This document shows, one piece after another, positions 53,184 through 62,911 of a DNA stretch of 64,000 nt. The DNA is taken from positions 1 through 64,000 of the forward strand of contig JAHLKC010000118.1 in the NCBI GenBank assembly GCA_025449115.1. The letters are read 5' to 3'. The position numbers and the translations under genes are program-made. Under the pieces are notes generated by a model. It saw only the letters and a list, made by a program, of their open reading frames with translations, was not told where the DNA came from and ran no database searches. The DNA is from Chytridium lagenaria. Lineage: Eukaryota; Chytridiomycota; Chytridiomycetes; Chytridiales; Chytridiaceae. Each line of letters opens with the position of its first letter. Within the stretch, counting starts at the first letter, position 1.

Positions 53184-54322
53184 ATGTCTGACGAAACCAT
53201 CGACACCCTCATCTCATCATGCGCCCATTCTATCAATACCCTCGGTGAAGAGATGGTCCACATTCTCCTCGTAAGTCTTTAAAACTCTCCTTCAATTCAT
53301 CTTTCACCTGTTTTTAATTGCCCCCCTTCCCCAGTGCGTCTCGTTGACGTCATATACGTACAGCGAACTTGTGGGGCCTGTGGCTGTTCGGTATTTGAAA
53401 CGGTTGAGTGAAGTTGAGCGAGTGAGAGGGGGGAGTGAGGAGGAGGTGGGGAGGAGGGTTGCGGAAAAGTATTTGAAGATTAGGGAAGGGGTGTTTAAGG
53501 GTATGTGTTCTATTTCTTTTTTTTTGGGGGGTGCATTAGTTGGTTTGGAGATGAGAGATACCGGGGAAAGGGGAGGGGTCTCCGCGAGCAATTGTCATAC
53601 TTGATCCCGCCTTTGGTGATGGGGAACGGTATAAAGCATGATTTGCAAGCTAAACATATCCATCATTCACAGATTGGAGCTATAGCAGGTGCACCTCGTC
53701 TCATCAACGCTCTCACCTCCCTCCACACCCATCTTCACACCCACTGCCCCAATCTCCTTCCTTACCTCCCGTCTCTCTCCACCCACCACAACCTCCCTCC
53801 AGCACCAACCTGGCAGGCCCCCACACTCCCCACCCCAGATCTCATCAAAGGCGAGACTTTTTTCCGTAAAGTCTATGGAACCGCGTCCGACCGACTTTTG
53901 GACAAATTGGGGATGCTGCACCCGGGGTTGGCGGGGATGGTGATGAGAGAGTATGCGGGGAATTTGGCGGAGGGTTGTGGAATTGTGGAGGGAGTTGAGA
54001 TTGAGATGTGCCTTGTAGCGGGGATTGGGGTTTTGGGGGAGAGACGGGGAGGCAGCTTGAAAGTCATAGAAGGTGGGGAATGTTTGTTTTATTGTTTTAT
54101 TGTTTTGTTTTTTCTTTCGTGTTTTGTTTTTGTTTTTGTTTTGATGAATGGGTTAGATTGAGAGAGTAGAGAGGAGTTTCGTGTACATGTTTTTTTTCTA
54201 ACTTAATCTGTCTCAGAGGGGCTAAACGGTTTGGAGCGAGTGACGAGCAGATTTCTGCGGTTGAGGACGTTGCGAGGGCTGTTGTCCGAACGTTACCCTC
54301 AGTGAGACCGTCGTTACTGTAA
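53184..54322 (+). CDS. Carboxymuconolactone decarboxylase/AhpD-like protein
   Basis: Intact four-exon gene: 53184-53270, 53335-53500, 53686-54072 and 54219-54322, giving 247 residues from MSDETIDTLIS. The N-terminal half has VGPVAVRYLKRLSE, KYLKIREGVFK and GAPRLINALTSLH. The C-terminal half has FFRKVYGTASDRLLDKLGML, HPGLAGMVMREYAGNLAEGC, EIEMCLVAGIGVLGERRGGS and AKRFGASDEQISAVEDVA. This order fits the eukaryotic AhpD-like/CMD-like family. The CxxC redox pair of true AhpD proteins is not seen, so peroxidase activity should not be assumed. Residues 185-210 form the most conserved helix pair. Identification is from pattern memory, hence moderate confidence. Confidence 0.68.
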
Positions 54323-54780
54323 TGGAATCCAGCCAATAGTAAAATTTAGAAAATGCCCCCATTCGTTGAAAAAGAAAAAAAAAAACAAACAATTTTTTTT
54401 TCTGAAAAAAGAAAAAAAAAATTCAAAATTCGCAAAAACTTCGGTTTGCCTGTGCCTGTGCCCTCAACCAACGTCCAGCTACTTCTGGTTTCAAGTCATC
54501 CAGCATCTACGAAGCATCAAAACGGAGAAAGCTGGTTTAGCTGAGGGAGGCGGGGAGATACTCAAACTACATTATCGATTTCCACCTTATCCAATTCAAC
54601 TCAACACTGTGACGCTGTTCTGCGATCTCCCCCCCTTTCTCCACCCTTTTTTTTGTTTGTGTGTTTCCAACCCCCCCTTGAAAGCTTTTCAAGTTATTCC
54701 CACCTACTCAAACCTCATCTCCTTCATACCCACCACACATCACACTTTGGACCTTCAAGGATATAACGGTTTACCGAATA
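54323..54780. other. Short intergenic region
   Basis: A and T homopolymers at 54370-54420; C-rich tracts near 54620-54680. No gene is supported. It is the likely promoter of the His/Gly-repeat gene. Confidence 0.5.
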
Positions 54781-55494
54781 ATGGATTTCGGAGACTTTGC
54801 TGCGCTGCATCCGGACCTTACGATGGGGAACCATCGAATGGTGAATCCGCATTCGATGGGGAACCCGCATTCGATGGGAAACCCGCATGCAATGGGGAAC
54901 CCGCATACAATGGGGAATCATAACCCTGTTACTGTTGCGCATGGAGGAGTTCATGGGTGCAATGGAGGTGTTCATAGAGCTCATGGAGTTCATGCAGTTC
55001 ACGGTGGTGCACATGGAGTTCACGTTGGTGTCCATGGAGTTCATGGTGGTGCTCATGTTCATGGTGGTGCTCATGGGAGTGTTCATGGGAGTGCACACGG
55101 GGTTCACGGTGCACATGGGAGTGCACATGGGGTTGCTGTACACGCTGCTCACACAAATCCTCATGCGAGTGCTCACGGAGGTGTGCATGCAGGTGCTCAT
55201 GGAGGGGTTCATGGAGGGGCTCATGGGGGTGCACGTGGGGTTGCGGTGCAGGTTGCTGCACACGCAGGGGGTCATAGAGACGCCCGTGCGAGTGCACACG
55301 GAGGCGCTCATGGGAGTGCTCACGGGGTTGCTCATGGAGTTACAGCACATCCTGGTACTCATGGAGGTTCACATGGTGGTTCGCAAGGTGGTGTACAGGG
55401 TGGTGCGCCGATGGCGGATACGATGTTGAGTAATTCGGAGATGGCACAACCTTCGAAGAAGAAGCGTGGAAGACCGTCAAAGCAAAAAGGATGA
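54781..55494 (+). CDS. His/Gly/Ala-repeat protein with C-terminal AT-hook
   Basis: Open frame of 237 residues. It starts MDFGDFAALHPDLTMGN, then four or five NPHSMG-type units, then about 120 residues built from the short unit (A/V)HGG or (A/V)HGS, giving dozens of His spaced every three to four residues. The C-terminus is SKKKRGRPSKQKG, an AT-hook (core RGRP) that binds the minor groove of AT-rich DNA. The next gene has three more AT-hooks. One extra A in the AAAAA run before the stop would open the frame to a GTATGT donor at 55498, so the two may be one gene. The His repeats could bind metal or drive condensation. This is not a family I can name. Confidence 0.62.
   Translation: MDFGDFAALHPDLTMGNHRMVNPHSMGNPHSMGNPHAMGNPHTMGNHNPVTVAHGGVHGCNGGVHRAHGVHAVHGGAHGVHVGVHGVHGGAHVHGGAHGSVHGSAHGVHGAHGSAHGVAVHAAHTNPHASAHGGVHAGAHGGVHGGAHGGARGVAVQVAAHAGGHRDARASAHGGAHGSAHGVAHGVTAHPGTHGGSHGGSQGGVQGGAPMADTMLSNSEMAQPSKKKRGRPSKQKG
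54950..55395 (+). repeat. Coding minisatellite for HG-rich units
   Basis: A degenerate array of 9- to 15-base units around the core gctcatgg(a/g)g or gttcatgg(a/t), in phase with the reading frame of the gene above. Copies differ by substitutions that keep His and Gly. Confidence 0.8.
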
Positions 55495-55710
55495 TGGGTA
55501 TGTTGAACTCTGTACTTTACTTTTGTTTTGTCGTTAGCTAGCCTTTTTTTTTGTTTAGTTTTTTAAACAAAAAGAAATGCTTGACAGCTTCTTTTTTATA
55601 TGTGTGTTTATCAAATCGATTATTGTTTGTTTTTTTAACTAATAGTTCATGCTTGTTTTTTTTATATAGAACTTCCAATCCCAACCATACAGCAATCCTT
55701 CCCAAACGAC

Positions 55711-56198
55711 ATGTCCTTTGAGCAACAACTCAACGCTCCCCTCTCAGCCCTTCTTAACTCCTCGCCCATCCCCATCCCCAATTCCGTCCCCGTCCATCCA
55801 CCAGCCTCCACCGACGAACCTCCGAAAAAGCGTGGCCGCGGTCGACCCCCCAAAGACCGCACACCTGAAGAACAAGCAGCCCATAAAGCCATGCTTGCCG
55901 CGCGTGCGGCAAAAAGGGCTGAGGCACCGCCGCCCGTGCCTGGAGAGAAGAGAGGGAGGGGAGACCGAGAAAGATTAAACCTGAGGAGAATGCAGGGATG
56001 TTGGGGCAGTTTAATGCAGGGATGAATGGCGTGAATGGGGGCAGTTCTATGAATGGTGGACCGATGCTGGATTCACATCTTCATATAACGATGCCGATGT
56101 CAACGTATTCGATGACCAATTTGGACATGGCGAAGCCTGCGAAGAAGGGGAGAGGGAGGCCACCAAAGAATAAGACGGCAGAGGTAGCTCATGTCTGA
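55711..56198 (+). CDS. AT-hook DNA-binding protein
   Basis: Begins MSFEQQLNAPLSALLNSS. Three AT-hooks: PKKRGRGRPPKD, GEKRGRG(RP)RK and KKGRGRPPKNK. They are separated by a charged segment (RTPEEQAAHKAML) and a Gly/Asn/Met-rich segment. The second hook is interrupted near 55955: one missing G in a GGGG run moves the frame, and adding it restores GRGRPRKIKPEE and the downstream frame to the stop at 56198. Upstream, from a TATATAG acceptor at about 55669, the frame is open into this start, so it may be the 3' exon of the gene beginning at 54781. Likely nuclear, chromatin-associated. Confidence 0.65.
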
Positions 56199-56633
56199 GG
56201 CCGACATTATTTCTTTTCTTTTTTGCTTTGTGTGTGCGTTTTTTGTTATGTTGTTTTTGTTGTGATTTTTCGAAAACAACCGTTTCATCTTATAGTTTAT
56301 TAGTTTATTGTTAGATTTTTTTTGGAGGGTGGAGGGAGGGGGCAATTTACCACTTCTGGAGGGTTTTGTTTTGTTTTGTTTCTGCTTTCTTTGTATGCAC
56401 CCGCGTTCCCTTATTTTGTTGGTTTTTTGTTTTTTTATTGCAGTGTTATGTTTAGAGGAGGGTTTTTGAAGTGATTGGCTTGGCGTCTAAAAGTGAATAT
56501 ATATCGGAATCTCTCTTCCCTCTCTCATCTTTTATCCGCCTTTCGCTACGAATTTTTTGCTTACAGATTGCATTACTTGGATTATGTCTTTTTATCACCG
56601 CACACTTTTTAATTATCTTTATCTCCCCTCCTT
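56199..56633. other. Intergenic region between converging 3' ends
   Basis: Between the AT-hook gene (+) and SPO11 (-). T-rich tracts at 56220-56430 probably belong to the AT-hook 3' UTR. No gene was found. Confidence 0.55.
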
Positions 56634-58915
56634 TTACAACCACTCATCACGATGCTTTAGCTTGAACGGCAAATATTTCCTCGCCAATGTCTCAACGTCC
56701 ATCGCCTGAATCTCCCTCTTCCGATTCGCATGCATCAAATGGCAAACTTGTCGTCTTCAACAACAAGAGCGAAAAACAAAACCGATTTAGCAAAATCGCT
56801 CCCCACACCAAAACCTTACCTCAACTCTTTCAATCCAGCAACCCCAGCATTCAAAAGAATTCCTCGCGTTACACTCCAATCCCGCTTCGAGAAAACCATG
56901 GTGGTGGTGGCGGATGCATCTGTCGACATGGTGTCAGGGATGAATCCCGATCCAACGCATGCTGGGACATGCGAGGCTTTCGTCATCAAACGACATGGCC
57001 TGCGATGTTAGGTGAATTGCTGCTAGGGTTTACCTTTGAACCAAATCGGTAGCAGCAAAGAATCCCTATTCCATGTGGATCGCAATCCATTAAACCAAGA
57101 ACTGGGAACGTTTCAACCACTTGATCGCGTTGAACCTCGAGGATTGGTTCTACAACTCGTTTCGCTTCTTCCAAAGGGGGCTCCGCGTCAGACATGAAAA
57201 GAAAGTCGTCATCGCTCTCTGGTACTTTATCGAACCCAGCTAAAAGAATTGGCATTGGTTGGTCTTTCGGGACGGAGATGTGGTCGGGTTCAGCGTCAGA
57301 CATGATTATAAAGTCCTCATCGTTTTCGGGGAGGTCGACAAAGAGACTTAGAACAGTGGATTTGGAAATGGCGACGGGTGGGAGGTTTTCAGACCTCTCT
57401 GTTTTGTCAAGAAATCCGCTCAGGAGGGTGCTCCACATCTTCCATATCAGAAAACTCGAGGATATCAGCGTATCCTGCTACTCGATTCCGTTGCTGTACT
57501 GTCAAAGTGTTAACGAGCCCGCATGTAATTTCATTACCTTGAGAGCTCGCTCTATTCGAATCTGGTGAATTCGATATATCATCTGAATTCGTGTTGAATT
57601 CACGTCTTCTCCACAAAATTCCTCAACAACGGAACCGCACCAAACTTGCTCTTTTCTCAATTCAGCCAGACGTTTGACGAAAGCTCGAGTATTAACGTCT
57701 GGATATCCTTTTCCCTTTAAAAAAAAGTCAAGATATCTACCTCTACGCAAAGCTTACCGTGATCAATACAACAGATCCTTCAGGTGTACTCCCAAACTCG
57801 AAATCCAACAACGCAAAAAACGTGGCTTCCTTTTCAATCACCAGCGCGTATGAAGCTGTCGTCTCATCTGTATTTTCTGTGGTTAAGGAAGATTGGACTA
57901 CTAATCTAATATGTTGAAAATCGGGAAAAAGGATATTTGATATGTCTCGAGGAGATGGGATTAGAACACCCCGTCTAGAGTTTGTGCAGTCTAGCCACGT
58001 TCCGTCTCGAAGAATGATCTTGAGGGGACCGGACACAAGGCCCTTGGCTGATGCAACCTAGCATCGATGTAAATATGCATATGGGCCATAGGATGTCATA
58101 CCACGTTGAGTCGATGGCGAGGGACGTGAAATGAGCATGCTAAATCTTCAACCGCCTTCACACAAGGTATGTTAACGTTGGGGAGATTTACCGGAAACTC
58201 ACGTCATCCACGTATTTCTGGGTACCGAATATATCTACGAATCGATAAAAATGTCTCTGAGAACGTTAAATTATATAATGTTGTGATTGAAATTACCTCT
58301 TTGTTGCCGTGACATTATCACGCAGTAGTTGAAGCACAACCTCAATGACTTTTGTCAGGCTTCCTTTAAATGTATGAGAAGAAGTAATGAATAAACAGAA
58401 TTTATACGATATCGTCTTGAATTGTATCTGACAAAACCAAGTTGTGATAATGCCTGATCCCTCTTTCGTTTCTTGCGTTGCGGCTCCTGACTCCTTTACC
58501 ATTTTCAGTGGGTCCACATAGGCAATATCCAAAACTCACTGCGAATCCGGAACGACCGAATCCCACATCCTCTTCCCGTCCGCGTTTACGCTTCGTCAAC
58601 CTCAAAATCGGCTTCATTCCAAACTCCCCTGCCTCTTTAATGTCCCCCAAAGTCTTTTCAAACATCCTTCGCAACTCATCCGTTGAGACTGTCTTCAGAG
58701 GATCCCTATCCTCCATCGCGTGCAACCCCATCAATGATTTTTTTGACAGCAACGGCGTTGGTGACGGGATTATCGAGAACCTCGGATTCTAGGGATAAAG
58801 GCTCGCCGCCTGTATCGTGCATCATGGATCGACCTTCGACTGCGTCTTCGTCAATGTCGTCCCAGAGAGATGCTGGGAAGACGTCGTGGTCCACGTCATT
58901 GGGAAAGGGGTTCAT
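56634..58915 (-). CDS. SPO11: SPO11, meiotic topoisomerase VI-A-like protein
   Basis: Makes the double-strand breaks that start meiotic recombination. Start MNPFPNDVDHDVFPASL at 58915. In order: SLTKVIEVVLQLLRDNVTAT then KRDIF at the catalytic site; GTQKYVDD; AVEDLACSFHVPRHRLNV; ASAKGLVSGPLKIILRDGTW; GVLIPSPRDI; the Toprim glutamate in ALVIEKEATF; GKGYPDVNTRAF; the Toprim DxD in LMDCDPHGIGILCCYRFGS; SLACPSMRWIGIHP; and the C-terminal ANRKREIQAMD ... LPFKLKHRDEWL, stop at 56634. About ten short introns. The active-site exon needs one T added to the T5 run at 58247-58251 to read DIFYRF with the catalytic Tyr. Frame changes are also seen near 58720 and 56915. An acidic insert lies between NTR and DPHG. 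Confidence 0.92.
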
Positions 58916-59098
58916 TTCTATATTATCTTTTGGAAAGCGTGAGAACACGTAAATAAAATATGCTACACAAAATACTTTTTTGTATTTCTATAAATAATAT
59001 TTGACAAGGGTTTTCGGGTGGGATTCGCGGCAAAGGCAAGGAAGGACTCTTGAGAATATTTAAGAAAGAATTTGCATTGATGCGTCAGAGAGCGTCGT

Positions 59099-60734
59099 TT
59101 ACTTAATTGCCGTCGGAGCCAAAATCTTCATTCTCCACTGTATTCCTCGAGGGCTAGCCACATCCATAGCCATGAAAGCATCTTTCTCAGGCATCATGAC
59201 ATGGTTTACAATTTCCTCAGGCTTTGTGAGATGCGGCTTCAGAATCCTCCCAATGAGAAACTGGGTAGTCCAGGGTTTCTGAAACACCTCTTTCAACGCG
59301 TCGTCAAAGAGAATGTAGCGTTTGTTTTGGAGATCTTGAAAGTGATTTGGCCTTGATGTAGACCCAAAGCCGTTTTTCAACCTCGGCCTTTGAGAGAAGC
59401 TTTTCACCGCCAAGGAACGCTGACAGGGGATTGCTGAGTACCATCGGTATGTGATCCTCTGTTCTCTTTGATTTTGAATTTGCGGCTTTAACGACCTTGG
59501 AAGCTCTTATTGCACCTCTGGCTTCTTTCTTCGGCTTTAGCATTGACTCTTCCTCACTCTCATAGTCATCCTCATCATCAGTATCATCATCTTCCTCATC
59601 ATCATCACCCTCATATGTGTCATCGTCCTCATCATCATACGTGTCATCATCCTCCTCGTCACTTTCACTATCAACATCATGATCAGAATCCATGCCAGCG
59701 GCCTTATCGCCGCTAAATGATTCATAATTCTTTATAGATTCCTTCTTCACAGGTTCCACCCTCTTTACAGACTCCACCTTCGTAACATGCTCCATCAGAA
59801 GCTTGTTTATCTCAAAGATGCCCATTTTCGGCACCTTGAAAACACCTTGAAGTGCCTCGTCACAAATGATTTCCTTCCGGTTTCTTTCATCTTGAAGCCC
59901 CTTCCCTTTAATGTACACCCAAAGTTGCTTCACTACATCCGGTCTTGACATCACCGACTTCCCTAAAAACTCTGCAAGCGGCGGACTGAGAATCACTAAC
60001 TTGTTGGACTCTGCAACCACCCTTTTTTTGGGCGGGGCAGCCGCCTTTTGCAGTTTCTTTACCCCTACATTGGGTTGAGAGACTGCCTTTTCCCGGTTTT
60101 TTTTCTTTACAGGTGACTTAGAAGCGGATGATGGGGCGGATTTGGAAGCGATATTGGGGGCTGATGTGGAATCTCGTCTTGCAACGCGTCTTCTAGCCTC
60201 TTCTTGAAAATACCTTGCAAGCAAATCGCCATCCTCAGCCACCTCCTTCCCACCGTCTTGCACTACTTCCTTCCTATCGCCATCTTCGAAATCTGTCATC
60301 ACATCGTCCGACTTGACCTTCTTGCGGGTTTGTAAGGAGGGAGCCGGGAGGGTTGCTTTTCGTTTTGATGTTAGTGTTATGGCGGATGTGGTGGATGGAT
60401 CGTGATGATGATGGTTTTGAATTGATACTGAGGGAGGCGAAGGTTCGGATTTGACGGATGTCTCGTGGGTTGCAGTTGTACCGTTTGACGCATGTTGTGA
60501 TGGACCATTCCTTGTCGCGGACACCTCATCAAAGATTATTTTGATGAAACTTTTCAAGTCTTGTTTAAAAGGAGTGAGGTCTTTTCCGGTGATTTTCTCG
60601 AGCTGTTTCCTAACAGCTTTAGACGTTACAATGTCCAGGTCGGCTGTGGCCAGGATTGACCGTATCTCATTTTCGAATGACGAAGCGAACATGGTCCGCT
60701 TGTCGAAATTTTCGTTGGTAAACATGCACGACAC
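59099..60734 (-). CDS. DEK_C plus tandem SWIB/MDM2-domain protein (UAF30/TRI1-like)
   Basis: Nuclear chromatin or RNA polymerase I-type factor by family (yeast UAF30 and TRI1 carry DEK_C and SWIB). The N-terminal DEK_C helix bundle is FENEIRSILATADLDIVTSK ... LTPFKQDLKSF. Then follow a Lys/Ser-rich region with His run, SWIB 1 (LVILSPPLAEFLGK ... QLWVYIKGKGLQDERNRKEI), a strongly acidic linker (about 50 residues of Asp/Glu, 59690-59550), and SWIB 2 (IPMVLSNPLSAFLGGEK ... RLWVYIKA, then HFQDLQNKRYILFDDALKEV). One extra A near 59343 breaks SWIB 2; the domain resumes in the next frame and ends at 59099. The start is either 60734 or 60692 (MFASSFEN). Two SWIB domains are unusual for fungi. Confidence 0.9.
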
Positions 60735-61025
60735 AAATCTAAATCCTCACTGTGAAGTTCTTTTTTTCGAAGCACATGTTAACATAAAATCTGTAATCAA
60801 CTCCTCTTCTTCCGTGACTCTTTTACCTGATAACCTGTTTCATGTAAACGACAATGATGTAAATGCCTTAAGATAAAACAGACAGAGTCCATATGTGAAT
60901 GCAACGATGACAGTGCTCATCTCCAAAGCTAATCAACGGATTTCAAGGTGTGCCATTCAAAAATTTTGTGGCCGTCAAGTTCGACCAAGTTCAAAATTGC
61001 AACTCTTCATTGAATCTACACCAAG
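60735..61025. promoter_or_regulatory. Divergent promoter region, SWIB gene and PEN-2 gene
   Basis: The start codons of the two genes are only 291 bases apart and point outward, so this short stretch must hold both promoters. No clear TATA box was seen. Confidence 0.5.
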
Positions 61026-61427
61026 ATGGGCAAACCAGCCATCGACAAGATGAAGCCGGAGGAAGTGCTCTCTATGACCAGACTCTACTTTATCGGCGGA
61101 TGCTTCTTCCTTCCATGGCTATGGCTAGTCAACTTTATGCATGTGTGGCCATCCACAAGACGTCGAAAGGATCTCCCATCTTCTGTGACAACATGTAAGC
61201 TTAACTTTTTATAAATATGGATCGATGTATCCCTCTTTTTTTTTAAAGCCTTTAATGAAAAGGCAACTTATCACAATCGCTTTTATCTAGATGTCTATCT
61301 TTCTTTGGGAGGCGCCATTTTTTGGACGATTGTTATTGTCATTTGGATGTCAGTCTACTTTACACAGCGTAACAAGTGGGGAGAGTTTGGCGATCGTATC
61401 TCCATCTCGCTTCCAAAGGGCCAATAA
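61026..61427 (+). CDS. PEN2: PEN-2, gamma-secretase subunit
   Basis: Smallest subunit of the intramembrane protease gamma-secretase; it activates presenilin. Two exons, 61026-61194 and 61291-61427, give exactly 101 residues, the length of human PEN-2. MGKPAIDKMKPEEVLSMTRL precedes YFIGGCFFLPWLWLVNFMHV, the strongly conserved first membrane hairpin. After the intron come YVYLSLGGAIFWTIVIVIW (membrane segment) and the C-terminal GDRISISLPKGQ, matching the conserved D-Y-LSF-(T/S)-I-P-x-G tail. No frame change is needed. Presenilin, nicastrin and APH-1 are not in the window. Gamma-secretase is absent from most Dikarya, so this supports an early-diverging fungus. Confidence 0.9.
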
Positions 61428-61637
61428 CGACCTTACCATCATACCATTCGTCATCACTTCTTCCTCTGTGGGCCTGCTTTTGATCCAAGGATACCCGATA
61501 GTAAAATATTTGTAAATAAAACAAAGATATTCCTTCCTCTCTCCGTTTAACATGTTTGAGCAGAACGACTGGCTGTTTCTTTTCAAGATGCATACCTATT
61601 AAAATTTTGCTTTGCTAATCTCAAACGCTAAAGAAGA

Positions 61638-62587
61638 ATGAAAAAGTTCCTTGCCAGACTCTCGTTCATCAATAGTGATTCCCTGGATTCAGTACCCACC
61701 ACGATCCGGAATCCCAACCAGTTCAAGCTTGTTACTTACAATGTCCGTCTGGCTTTGTCTTCGTTGTTTTGACCCTTTTTTTTTAGGTTTGGTTTGATGG
61801 GTTGTTGCAGAAAGAGAGGGCAAATGGGCTTCTTGAAATCCTAAAATCGGAACTCCCAGATGTAGTTTGTTTGCAAGAGATTACAAAAACATTCATGGAA
61901 GTTCTCCTTACGAATAAATGGTGGAAAGCGAACTACGACGTTTGCCAGAAAGGTTTCGATCCCGCCAGGTGCTGGTACGGCATTATCACTCTCACTCGGA
62001 AGGATTCCATGACAGTTGTTGCAGAGGAGCTCGTACTTTTTCCTCAAACGAGTATGGGAAGAGTTTTGCTTGTTGTGGATGTGCAAGGAAAGCCTTCGAA
62101 AAATCATCCTGGAATGCCTCTAGTATGTTTTGCATATTGTTTAATTACGTTAATTAACTAATTCTTTTTGCAGATTCGCATAGCTCAAAGTCACTTTGAA
62201 TCCATGGACACCGCGCCGATTAGACGAGAGCAGAGGCAAATAGCTGGCCACTATGCAAGACTGGGAGACAAGGGAAACCATAAAGTTGGATTCATTTGTG
62301 GAGATACCAACTGCCACGGCCCGGACGAACAGTATCCCTTTGAAGAGATTCGTTTTGCGGACGTTTGGCGAGTTCTGAAAGGCGAAGAAAACGGCCCTAC
62401 CTTTGGCTTAACGTTTAAGAAGGGGGTAGAACCCGAAGCACGACTTGATAGAATTGGATGGCAAGGTCCAACTTTCAGGCCTGTAGATGTGCGAAGAATA
62501 GGTACGGAGTGTCTTAATGGAACGGCTGGGCTGTATCCTTCAGATCATGTTGGTCTCGTGGCGATTTTTGAGCATGTAATGAATTGA
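61638..62587 (+). CDS. TDP2-like Mg-dependent phosphodiesterase (EEP superfamily)
   Basis: Intact three-exon gene: 61638-61742, 61787-62122 and 62174-62587, giving 284 residues. Motifs in order: TYNVWFDG (N contacts metal), VVCLQEI (catalytic Glu), RIAQSHFESMD with RREQRQIAGHY, GDTNCHGPDE (catalytic Asp and Asn), LDRIGW and SDHVGL (catalytic Asp/His). This set and the HFES to RREQ spacing fit the TDP2 group, which removes trapped topoisomerase II from 5' DNA ends. Other EEP nucleases cannot be fully ruled out. Introns are 44 and 51 bases. A PEN-2 stop lies 210 bases upstream on the same strand. Confidence 0.78.
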
Positions 62588-62911
62588 TGGGAAATACCTA
62601 TTGGTATCATAGTACGGAAATCTGAGCATGCCTGCAAGGCAAAACCCATTGTACATATAAAGTCCGACTCTTTTCACTTTTCGTTTATCAGTTATAGTCG
62701 ATTCAATTGTTCTCAGCGTATGTTGCTTCCAACGTGTTTTTGTGTGTTTTTGGGGCGTGTTTTTCTGTTTTTGCCATTTTAAAAGACTTGTGTCCTGCCG
62801 TTTCGAAGCTTTGAAAGGATTCGTAACGGAAAGGTACGGCGTGGTTTGACGTTTGGATTTGATTATGCCTCATGTAAGAAGAAAACATTCCATGATAAAA
62901 TTCAATAATGA
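62588..62911. other. Short intergenic region
   Basis: Between the TDP2-like gene and the last gene. No coding segment was recognised. It ends in a pyrimidine-rich tract and CACCAG (about 62915-62928), which could be a splice acceptor for the next gene. Confidence 0.5.

Noticed and set aside
56687..57052. Plus-strand open frames starting MSQRPSPESP and MHQMANLSSS
   Set aside because: They lie antisense to the last SPO11 exons, which carry recognisable C-terminal motifs.
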